5,695 nt of DNA from DAOTVD01 sp034437075. Its GTDB lineage: Bacteria; Chloroflexota; Anaerolineae; Aggregatilineales; J027. The translations under genes were made by a program, and so were the position numbers. A model generated the notes under the pieces. The model saw only the letters and a program-made list of their open reading frames with translations, was not told the origin of the DNA and ran no database searches. The number at the start of each line of letters is the position of its first letter. Position 1 is the stretch's first letter. Positions 1 to 5,695 of this stretch are shown one piece after another. Where the stretch lies: the NCBI GenBank assembly GCA_034437075.1, contig DAOTVD010000418.1, positions 1-5,695 of the forward strand. Direction: 5' to 3'.

Positions 1-1702
1 GCGCATAAGCATACGCGGAGTTATTGGTCTGGATGGCGATGAGCAGTTGATCTTCCAAACGGCGGCTGATGTTCAGCGCTTCTTCAAAATGCCCCAGCGC
101 GCGCACCGTTCGCCCCGTGAGCACATAGAACCAGGCCAGGTTGCCCAAGCGGATGCTCTCGCTGTGGATGTCGCGCAGTTCGCGCGCGATCTTGATCGAT
201 TCTTCGTAAAACGATTCCGCCGTGGCCACGTCGCCCAATTGGGTATACAGATTCGCGGCGTTGGAGAGCACCAAGCCGCGCGTCACCTGGTCATCAATGC
301 TGCTCAGGTGCATCAGAGCCTTTTCGAAGTCGGTGGTAGCGCCGTTTAGGTCGCCCGTTTGGCGCCGCAGATTGCCCAGATCGCACAGGGCACGCGCGGC
401 GGCGGCCATTTCGCCTTCGGACTCGAAGCCCCGGATGGCGGCCTTTAGCAGATCGAAAGCCATTTGGCGCTCGCCCTGGGCGGCTTTGACGGTGCCCAAC
501 AGGTGCCGAGCTTCGGCCATGCGCTTAGCCTCATCGTTGGATTCGGCATAGGCCAGCGATTGCTCAAAGATTGCTTCGGCTTCAGCGTGGCGTTTCAGCC
601 GCACGTAGGACTTCCCCAGGGCATTCAGGATGGCGGCATGGTCGCCGTCGTCTTGTAGCAGGCCATTTTCATAAGCCGCCAGCACCGTTTGTAAGTTCTC
701 GGCGGCGCGGACGTGCTGGCCGCGTCCTTGTTGGGCCAGGCCCAGCGCGGCGGTCGCCTGGGCGATAGTGATTTCGTCTTCGCGTTCGCGGGCATGTTGC
801 AAGGCGCGCTCGGCCTGGGTTTCGGCTTGGGCGAAATCCCCCAATTTACGATACGCCACCGAAAGATTCAGCGCGATGTCCTGGTAGAAGCTCTTGGGCT
901 GGCGCCCCACCCGGCGCGCCAGGTCTTCGGCGGCGTGATAGCGCTCGATGGCCGCGCGATAATTGCCCTCTAGGCGGTCAGTATCCGCCAAGGCGACGAC
1001 CCATTGCAAAGCCAGCCCTTGCCGCCCGATCTGCATGGCCAGGCGTTGGCCCTGTTCTAGGTAGCGCCGCCCTTCGCCCCGGTCGCCCATCGCCAGATGC
1101 GCACGCCCCAACCAACCAAGCAGGCTAGCCCCGACGCGCGGCTCCTGGGCTTCTTGGGCTTTGGCGACGCCCTCGCGCAGCAAATGCACCGCGTAGGCCG
1201 GGTTATCCTGGCCGATGTATACGCGCGCCAGATTTTCCAGCGCCAGGGCCAGCGTCACATTGTCTTCGCTGGTGCGGGCGGCCTCCAAGGCTTGTTCATG
1301 ATAATCTTTGGCGCGGTCGGGCTGGCCCTGTTTGGCGTACAATTCCCCCAAGTTGATGCGACTACGCGCGACCAGCATCTGATCGCCCAATTGTTGGGCC
1401 AGGGCCAGCGCATCCAGAAAGGCGCTTTGCGCGGCGTCGTAAGCATCCGCGCGGTAATGCACTGTCCCCAAGCCGCTATAGAAAAACTGTTGGGCGGCTT
1501 TGTCGTTGTTGGCCAGCGCGGCGGCCAGGCCCGCTTCGTAATGCTGCTGCGCGGCGTTCAGATCGTGGGCGGTCAGGGCTTGTTGTGCGCCAGTGACATG
1601 GGCCATGTATTGTGCCCCCAGCGCCATCCCCGGCGTATTGGCCGGGTTGGGGGGGGCTTCGGGGGTTTCGGTGCCCAACAGGCGCGCTATGAATTTCTGC
1701 AT
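1..1702 (-). CDS. TPR-repeat protein, partial (C-terminus beyond the left edge)
   Basis: The frame is open from an ATG at 1702 to the window edge, giving 567 codons with no stop. An in-frame TAA lies nine bases before the ATG (1709-1711), so the start cannot move upstream. Residues 1-28 are a short Pro/Ala-rich leader without a signal peptide. From about residue 40 the protein is a regular helical solenoid. A Leu-Gly-type helix A position recurs near residues 79, 119, 159, 199, 239, 279, 321, 363, 403, 443, 483 and 523, each followed by GD/GQ turns and Ala-rich second helices (for example LGDFAQAETQAERAL, LGDVATAESFYEESI). The 40-42-residue spacing is that of the TPR_12/LGN-like class rather than classic 34-residue TPRs. 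Such proteins are cytoplasmic protein-binding scaffolds or sensor parts of regulators. No enzymatic domain is visible, and one could follow past the edge. The gap to the upstream glycosyltransferase-like gene is 62 bp with no terminator or clear Shine-Dalgarno, so co-transcription is plausible. An 8-base C tract lies at codons 16-18. Confidence 0.93.
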   Translation of the reverse strand, partial: MQKFIARLLGTETPEAPPNPANTPGMALGAQYMAHVTGAQQALTAHDLNAAQQHYEAGLAAALANNDKAAQQFFYSGLGTVHYRADAYDAAQSAFLDALALAQQLGDQMLVARSRINLGELYAKQGQPDRAKDYHEQALEAARTSEDNVTLALALENLARVYIGQDNPAYAVHLLREGVAKAQEAQEPRVGASLLGWLGRAHLAMGDRGEGRRYLEQGQRLAMQIGRQGLALQWVVALADTDRLEGNYRAAIERYHAAEDLARRVGRQPKSFYQDIALNLSVAYRKLGDFAQAETQAERALQHAREREDEITIAQATAALGLAQQGRGQHVRAAENLQTVLAAYENGLLQDDGDHAAILNALGKSYVRLKRHAEAEAIFEQSLAYAESNDEAKRMAEARHLLGTVKAAQGERQMAFDLLKAAIRGFESEGEMAAAARALCDLGNLRRQTGDLNGATTDFEKALMHLSSIDDQVTRGLVLSNAANLYTQLGDVATAESFYEESIKIARELRDIHSESIRLGNLAWFYVLTGRTVRALGHFEEALNISRRLEDQLLIAIQTNNSAYAYA

Positions 1703-1764
1703 GGTGATTTAGCTTTCGTGTGTTCCTGTAGCCATATTTCGGTTGCTCTATTGACTGTAACACC

Positions 1765-4443
1765 TTAAGGGGTGTTTGGGTTGCCCGCCGTTGGGGGCGT
1801 CATCACGATGCGCGCGCGCAACCACACGCCATCCCCCCCCGCCCAGGGGCCGTCTTGCACCGTCCAGCGCGGCAGGCCGGGCGCGAGCGCATCATAGACC
1901 CCGATGTGCAAATCCAGCGGGCCGAGCGGTAAATCGGGCGGTAACTGCCAGCGGCGCCGGTCGGCCACGATGTCGGGATACGGCAAGGCGGATAAGGGCA
2001 TTTGGCCGTCGAGTATTACGCCATCGCGCTGAGTTAGCAGGTCACCCGTGCGCGGGTCGATCAGATGAATGAAAATGCTGTGCGTCCTCGCGATAGGGCG
2101 TTCGCTCGTGCGTTGCCAATAAAGCTGAATGAAAATATCATCGCCGGGTTGCAACCCCAGCACGCCATCCTCACCCGGCACGATGGGCCGTGTGTCAGTC
2201 AACTGTCCATTCTCGAACACCGGGCGCCGGATGTCCAGCCCGCGCAGGGCCAGCCCCGGCCATTGATCGCCCGCGAACCGCACGGGCATCTGCAACTCAT
2301 CCAACGTATATTGGCGATACGGGTAATACGCTTCGAACGTCACCAGGCGATGGTTGCCAAAATCGCTGAAGCCGATGGGGTTCAGGTAGGTGTGCATTAT
2401 GCTGCCATTGGCATATTCCAAATGGGGCCGGGAATATTGAAACCCCATGGCCATTTGCGCCGAAATCGGATTCGGCCAGACGCCTTGGGCGCGCCAGGCT
2501 TGCTCGGCCAGCGTGCCGCCGATGACCAGGTCTGTCCAGGGATGAAAGGCGCTCAAATCAGTATAGACCGTGTCGTCAATATACTGCATCTCCGGGAAAA
2601 AGAAATTCAAGCGGTTTTCGCCCAGCGTGAAGATATTCAGTTGGCCTGCGCGCACGGGCCGCTGGTCGATTTCCGCGCGTACGATTTCGACCACCTCCAT
2701 GAGTTCGGGGTTGCTGACGCGGTATTTATCGGCGGTGGTCTGTACGTTCATCACGGTCGCGTTAAAGATGGTCAAATAGCTGGCGATGACCAGCGCGGGG
2801 ATGCTCAGCGCCACGGCGATGGCCACCAGCGCGCGCCGCCGCAGCGCATTACGCGACATCAGCGGCACCAGCCCCGCGTCCAATTCCGCCGCCACCAGCG
2901 AGGCCAGCACGGGCGTAATGGTCAACATCAGGCGGTAATGATAGGAGTAGTTCCAGAACCAAACCACCGTAAAGGGCAGAATCAGCAACACAGCCAAAAC
3001 GCCGGAGGAACGCGCGCGCTCGGTGGTGCGTTGCCAAGCCGGGAGCACAGACCAAGCGAACAGCCCCAACCCAGCGACAATCAGCGCGACTTCTAGCGCG
3101 TTTAGGCGTTCGGGCTGGGTGCGCGCCCCAAAGACCCAATCCCAAGCGCTATAAGCATCCCAGGGCGCATCCAGCACCAACGCACTCGGCAGCGTGCCCA
3201 GCAACAGCAACGCGATACCGCCGCACAGGGCCAGCGTCCGCGCGCGCAGACGATCCACGCGGTGGCCGTCCGTCCAATGGCGCAACAGGATGAAGGCCGC
3301 GCACAGCACACTCAGAATCACCCAGCCGAACTCCTGGCCGGAGCGTTGCGCGAAATCGTGCCATAAACCTGGCGGAAAGGTGATCGGCGCATGCCCTACC
3401 GCCATATTCCGCACGTACCACATGCCGCCGATGGGCAAACTCGCCAACCCCGTGAGGGCCGCCACGCGAAACTTTTGCCAAAAAATCTGGCGGCGAGGGG
3501 TGGCCACGGCTTGCACGCCCAGTTGCTCGCGCCAGCGATCTGGCAAAAACAAACGGACGCCCATCACGCCCACCACCAAGAGCACGCCCAAAGCGAATGC
3601 GCCGCCCGTGGGTTTCGTCCAGACCGCGCCCGCGAACAGTAACCCGCTCAGCAGCGCGTGGCGGGGATGGTGGCTGCGCCAGGCCAGGATGAAAAACGCG
3701 ACCGCGCCCGTAAAATAGAGCGCCATCGGGTGTTCTAAATCGCCCGCGCCAGACCAAAAGAGCGCGCTGGGCACGAGCATCCACAGCGCGGCGGTCAAGA
3801 TGCCGATGCGCCGTACCCCCCACACGCGCAAGCCCAGCATATAGGCCATCAGGACGCTAGCCAGCATGAACCACGGCACCGCCGCCTTGGCAACATAATC
3901 ATTAATGCCGCCGTGCAACATCTGGCCGTAGGTATACGTCAGGGGCACCAGTTGCGGGTAGTAGTCGATGCGCTCGGGGATGTGTTCTTCCAGGACGAAC
4001 ACGCGCGCATTATAGCCGAACGTCCATAGCGTATCGTATTGCACAAAGGGCCACCACATGGTAATGAAAATATGCACGGCGAAGGCCGCGATCATCATCA
4101 CGACCAAGGCGCGTTCTAGCCCCGTCCAGGGTTCGGGGCGGGTATGCGGCGGGCGAAAGCGTTTATGACGCCGCAACCAGGCCCCGGTCAGGCCCACCAA
4201 CGCCAATAAAGCCAAGCCCGTCAGCGCGCGTTCGGCTTCCAGGCGGCCAAAGGTCCCCAGCAAGAACAGCCAGGTTGTGCTCAGCAATGGCCCCAGCGCA
4301 AGCCCCGTGGCCAACACCGTAGGATGATTCGTCCATTCGTCTCGCGGCAAGAGCACCAGCGCCCACGGCACCCCAACGCCCAAAAAGAAAAAGGCGTACG
4401 CGGGCCAGGCGGTGAAAAACGGTTCTAACCAATACGGCAACAT
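1765..4443 (-). CDS. Polytopic membrane protein, probable GT-C-fold glycosyltransferase (PMT/ArnT-like) with C-terminal beta-sandwich domain
   Basis: This 892-residue protein has about 14 hydrophobic segments between residues 11 and 560 (for example 11-33, 43-63, 73-91, 109-130, 187-205, 212-230, 263-292, 327-345, 403-423, 447-467, 480-520, 537-560). A soluble tail of about 330 residues follows. The loop after the fourth segment holds QYDTLWTFGYNARVF (Asp137), where GT-C enzymes of the PMT/ArnT type carry their catalytic acid. WTKPTG at 275-280 resembles the Lys-Pro motif of PMT_2 proteins. Residues about 722-885 look like a beta-sandwich (LQPGDDIFIQLYWQR, HSIFIHLIDPRTGDLL, LPLGPLDLHIGVYDAL), a tail I associate with Chloroflexota membrane glycosyltransferases. 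The likely role is transfer of a sugar from a polyprenyl-phosphate donor outside the membrane; donor and acceptor cannot be read from the sequence. An in-frame TGA nine bases upstream (4450-4452) fixes the start. No Shine-Dalgarno is evident. It could instead be a GT-C-like protein of unknown activity. Confidence 0.9.
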   Translation of the reverse strand: MLPYWLEPFFTAWPAYAFFFLGVGVPWALVLLPRDEWTNHPTVLATGLALGPLLSTTWLFLLGTFGRLEAERALTGLALLALVGLTGAWLRRHKRFRPPHTRPEPWTGLERALVVMMIAAFAVHIFITMWWPFVQYDTLWTFGYNARVFVLEEHIPERIDYYPQLVPLTYTYGQMLHGGINDYVAKAAVPWFMLASVLMAYMLGLRVWGVRRIGILTAALWMLVPSALFWSGAGDLEHPMALYFTGAVAFFILAWRSHHPRHALLSGLLFAGAVWTKPTGGAFALGVLLVVGVMGVRLFLPDRWREQLGVQAVATPRRQIFWQKFRVAALTGLASLPIGGMWYVRNMAVGHAPITFPPGLWHDFAQRSGQEFGWVILSVLCAAFILLRHWTDGHRVDRLRARTLALCGGIALLLLGTLPSALVLDAPWDAYSAWDWVFGARTQPERLNALEVALIVAGLGLFAWSVLPAWQRTTERARSSGVLAVLLILPFTVVWFWNYSYHYRLMLTITPVLASLVAAELDAGLVPLMSRNALRRRALVAIAVALSIPALVIASYLTIFNATVMNVQTTADKYRVSNPELMEVVEIVRAEIDQRPVRAGQLNIFTLGENRLNFFFPEMQYIDDTVYTDLSAFHPWTDLVIGGTLAEQAWRAQGVWPNPISAQMAMGFQYSRPHLEYANGSIMHTYLNPIGFSDFGNHRLVTFEAYYPYRQYTLDELQMPVRFAGDQWPGLALRGLDIRRPVFENGQLTDTRPIVPGEDGVLGLQPGDDIFIQLYWQRTSERPIARTHSIFIHLIDPRTGDLLTQRDGVILDGQMPLSALPYPDIVADRRRWQLPPDLPLGPLDLHIGVYDALAPGLPRWTVQDGPWAGGDGVWLRARIVMTPPTAGNPNTP

Positions 4444-4507
4444 AGGATTTCACATAGTGGTCGGATAAGACTTTTCCAAAATTTTTAGGCCAACCAGACT
4501 GATGAAA

Positions 4508-4600
4508 TACCCCCTCTTAACTCCCCCCGAATTCGGGGGGAGGACTCCAATTTCGCCGTGTGTCCCCTCCCCGAATTCGGGTTGGGGTTGGGGAGGGGTC
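4508..4600. repeat. Paired inverted GAATTC-centred C/G-rich intergenic repeat
   Basis: Two related units of about 40 bp face each other across a spacer (4547-4560). The left unit is 4508-4546. The right unit, read on the minus strand, is 4600-4561. Both run: C-rich arm with a TC interruption, an AAC spacer, a core of CCCGAATTCGGGG, then GAGG/GAGGGG and a GAC-like end. The left core is a perfect 22-bp palindrome at 4521-4542. The right unit can instead form a 9-bp stem (4564-4572 with 4590-4598). The outer ends ACCCCCTC and GAGGGGTC are nearly complementary, so the whole element can fold as one structure. It codes for nothing and lies between a terminator and the next gene. It looks like a REP- or MITE-type dispersed repeat, but copy number cannot be judged from one window. 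Confidence 0.7.
4579..4598 (+). other. G-quadruplex-forming motif
   Basis: Four G runs of 3, 4, 4 and 4 bases are separated by loops of TT, TT and A, which meets the usual G3+N1-7 definition with very short loops. It forms the right part of the inverted repeat. It lies on the strand opposite the coding strand of all four genes, so a transcript of these genes would carry the C-rich complement and any quadruplex would form in the DNA. The motif is seen directly; folding and function are inference. Confidence 0.6.
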
Positions 4601-4618
4601 TTTATATTTCTGGAACAG

Positions 4619-4658
4619 GCCAAAAACAAACGACCTCGCATTATAGCAGCGAGGTCGT
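4619..4658 (-). terminator. Intrinsic terminator after the biotin carrier gene
   Basis: Read on the minus strand, a 10-bp perfect stem (ACGACCTCGC paired with GCGAGGTCGT; arms 4649-4658 and 4630-4639) encloses a 9-nt loop. It is followed at once by TTGTTTTTGG, a T-rich run. It lies 37 bp past the stop codon of the biotin/lipoyl-attachment gene. This is a standard rho-independent layout in the right orientation. It separates that gene from the membrane glycosyltransferase gene, which therefore probably has its own promoter. Confidence 0.87.
4640..4648 (-). promoter_or_regulatory. Candidate extended -10 promoter element inside the terminator loop
   Basis: The minus-strand loop of the terminator reads TGCTATAAT exactly, a perfect TATAAT hexamer preceded by the TGn of extended -10 promoters. 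No good -35 box is present: CATACA, 18 bases upstream, matches TTGACA at only three positions. Extended -10 promoters can work without a -35. If used, transcription would start about 195 bp before the glycosyltransferase-like start codon and cross the whole inverted repeat. A chance match within a loop is possible. Confidence 0.35.
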
Positions 4659-4695
4659 CGCTTGTATGCAGATGATCGGTCTACGCGCGGCGCAC

Positions 4696-5193
4696 TCAGG
4701 TGATGGTCAGGAGCACGGCCTGCTGATTGACCGATTGCCCGGCGCGCACCTCGATATGATGGATAACACCATCACGCGGGGCCTTGAGTTCGTTTTCCAT
4801 TTTCATGGATTCCAGGATGACCACGGTCTGGCCTTTGGTCACTTGCTGGCCTTCGGCCACGGGCACATCCACGATGAGGCCGGGCATGGGCGCCTTGATC
4901 ACCACATCCCCGATGACCTCGGTGCCGCGCCCACCGGCGGCCAAAAGGCGCTGGGTGCGTTCGTCCATGACGTTGATTTCGTATAAATCACCAAAGATGA
5001 GCACATGGTACACCCCGTCACGCTGCTCCACGACCGCTTCGAACGATTGGTTGTCGATAATCATAGAGTAAATCGCGTGCTCGCCCATAGATTTGAAATC
5101 TACCTGGCGCGCTTCGCCATTGACTAGCACTACGCCTTCGCCCCGAATCTCGATTTCGTACTGCTCGTTATTGACGGTCGTTAGATACTTCAT
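4696..5193 (-). CDS. Biotin/lipoyl-attachment domain protein (biotin carboxyl carrier-like)
   Basis: This complete 165-residue protein ends in a biotinyl domain of about 70 residues (95-165). It has the entry motif APMPGLI (101-107), the loop ILESMKMEN (126-134) with Lys131 as the expected biotinylated residue, and the closing strand VLLTIT. Residues 1-80 form a separate beta-rich region (MKYLTTVNNEQYEIEI ... GDLYEINVMDE) like the part preceding the biotinyl domain in acyl-CoA carboxylase alpha chains. A Gly-rich linker near 86-92 joins the two. In such enzymes the carrier takes CO2 from biotin carboxylase to a carboxyltransferase. I chose ATG 5193 because a longer reading to 5226 would overlap the previous gene and add residues unlike the family. 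The previous stop is two bases upstream, suggesting translational coupling. No carboxylase subunit is present in the window, so the partner enzyme is unknown. The family is sure, the exact complex is not. Confidence 0.93.
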   Translation of the reverse strand: MKYLTTVNNEQYEIEIRGEGVVLVNGEARQVDFKSMGEHAIYSMIIDNQSFEAVVEQRDGVYHVLIFGDLYEINVMDERTQRLLAAGGRGTEVIGDVVIKAPMPGLIVDVPVAEGQQVTKGQTVVILESMKMENELKAPRDGVIHHIEVRAGQSVNQQAVLLTIT

Positions 5194-5195
5194 GG

Positions 5196-5695
5196 TTAGC
5201 GCGTCTCCGGCAGCACAACCGGCCACAAGAGGTCTTCGAACAAGGGCAGCGGGAATTGCTCTAGCAAAATGCCCGCTTCCTGGATGGCATCTACGGGCAC
5301 GGTATCCGGCGCCACGGTAATATCGGTGCTGATGACATACCGCCCGACCTGCTCGACACCGCGAATTTGCAAGGCGTCGTCAAAATCGCACAAGGCCGTC
5401 TGGCGCGTGTAGATCGCATACGGCAGGGGCGATTCTTCTTGCAGGCTGAACGCCTGCGCGGTCTGGATGGCAGTTAGGGTTTCATCGGCCAGGGCGGCTT
5501 CGGCGTCCTCGGCGCTCTCGAACGCATCAATGCGATAGCCTAGCGCACCAACGGGGAAGGTCTCCAGCGCGCAGCCGTTGGTGCCAATTTGGGCGGTGGC
5601 GGTGAAGTCATGCGCGTACGTATCAAACCAAGTGGCCAGTTCTGCCGCATAATCCGTGTCATCGGCCTGCGCGAGCGTGTCCTCGGTGTTGAATA
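5196..5695 (-). CDS. Unrecognised acidic protein, partial (N-terminus beyond the right edge)
   Basis: The frame is open from the right edge to a TAA at 5196-5198 and gives 165 residues, FNTEDTLAQA to VVLPETR. I do not recognise the family. The fragment is rich in Asp, Glu and Ala with few Lys. It has two cysteines (fragment positions 41 and 102) and no strongly hydrophobic membrane segment. Two stretches have a loosely similar pattern of a Val/Gly-rich turn then a Tyr-containing strand: VGALGYRIDAFES near 48-60 and VEQVGRYVISTDI near 113-125, hinting at a two-fold repeat of a small alpha/beta module. The C-terminus is hydrophobic and Pro-rich (LEQFPLPLFEDLLWPVVLP). Base composition and reading direction match its neighbours, and the next gene starts two bases after its stop, so the two probably share a transcript. 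An ATG at 5393 is internal and is not the likely start, since the frame stays open well upstream of it. Confidence 0.8.
   Translation of the reverse strand, partial: FNTEDTLAQADDTDYAAELATWFDTYAHDFTATAQIGTNGCALETFPVGALGYRIDAFESAEDAEAALADETLTAIQTAQAFSLQEESPLPYAIYTRQTALCDFDDALQIRGVEQVGRYVISTDITVAPDTVPVDAIQEAGILLEQFPLPLFEDLLWPVVLPETR
5205..5208 (-). promoter_or_regulatory. Possible ribosome binding site for the biotin carrier gene
   Basis: The minus strand reads GGAG eleven bases before the ATG at 5193, inside the last codons of the preceding gene. The spacing is somewhat long. It is still the best Shine-Dalgarno candidate in the window, since the other two visible start codons have none, and it supports the start at 5193. 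Confidence 0.35.

Noticed and set aside
1709..1735. Eight-codon upstream ORF (MATGTHES) ending nine bases before the TPR start, in the same frame
   Set aside because: It has no ribosome binding site and no attenuator-like codon bias, and an ORF this short is expected by chance. Its stop is useful only in fixing the TPR start.
1097..1768. 223-codon plus-strand open frame opposite the TPR gene
   Set aside because: The minus-strand TPR frame explains this region fully. The plus-strand product has no recognisable domain and runs across the intergenic gap.
1759..1776. Inverted repeat AACACC-TTAAGG-GGTGTT over the stop codon of the glycosyltransferase-like gene
   Set aside because: The stem is only 6 bp, overlaps the coding end and has no T-run after it on the minus strand, so it is not a credible terminator.
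2065..3096. 343-codon plus-strand open frame opposite the membrane protein gene
   Set aside because: It is antisense to a clearly coding frame with membrane segments and family-like motifs. Its product is His/Gln/Arg-rich low-complexity sequence typical of a GC-rich shadow frame.
3149..3823. 224-codon minus-strand frame overlapping the membrane protein gene in another phase
   Set aside because: It lies wholly inside the 892-residue gene, is Arg/Gly/Ala-rich and shows no membrane or domain pattern. It is a frame shadow.
4446..4475. Weak sigma70-like pair TTGGAA-17 bp-TATGTG just before the membrane protein start
   Set aside because: The -10 matches at only three of six positions. A start there would imply a leaderless mRNA, for which there is no other evidence.
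5194..5226. Longer N-terminus (MAGCAAGDALT) for the biotin carrier protein
   Set aside because: It would overlap the end of the preceding gene out of frame. The ATG at 5193 has a GGAG upstream and gives the MKYLTT start expected of such carriers.

Overview
The window looks like a chromosomal stretch from a GC-rich, non-model bacterium, most plausibly a Chloroflexota (Anaerolineae-like) genome. That placement is inference. It rests on the style of the large GT-C-type membrane protein with a C-terminal beta-sandwich, the long 40-residue TPR solenoid, the poor Shine-Dalgarno signals and the GAATTC-centred G/C-rich intergenic repeat. No rRNA, tRNA, CRISPR array or transposase gene was found.

All four supportable genes lie on the minus strand, so they read from right to left. 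At the right edge (5196-5695) is the C-terminal part of an acidic protein I do not recognise. Two bases after its stop comes a 165-residue biotin/lipoyl-attachment protein (4696-5193) with an ESMKM biotinylation motif. A clear intrinsic terminator (about 4619-4658) closes that pair. Its 9-nt loop reads TGCTATAAT, an extended -10 promoter box on the same strand. The gene-free spacer 4444-4695 also holds two inverted copies of a roughly 40-bp C-rich unit centred on CCCGAATTCGGG (4508-4600). One copy contains a perfect 22-bp palindrome and the other contains a G-quadruplex motif.

Beyond the spacer is an 892-residue polytopic membrane protein (1765-4443). It is probably a GT-C-fold lipid-linked sugar glycosyltransferase of the PMT/ArnT superfamily with an extracytoplasmic beta-sandwich tail. 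After a 62-bp gap comes a TPR-only protein that starts at 1702 and runs off the left edge (at least 567 residues, about 12 repeats with 40-42-residue spacing).

The biotin protein points to carboxylase or acyl-CoA metabolism, the membrane protein to cell-surface glycosylation and the TPR protein to scaffolding or regulation. Nothing in the sequence ties these into one pathway. I do not see a new defence, mobile or biosynthetic system here. The most interesting structure is in the 4444-4695 spacer.
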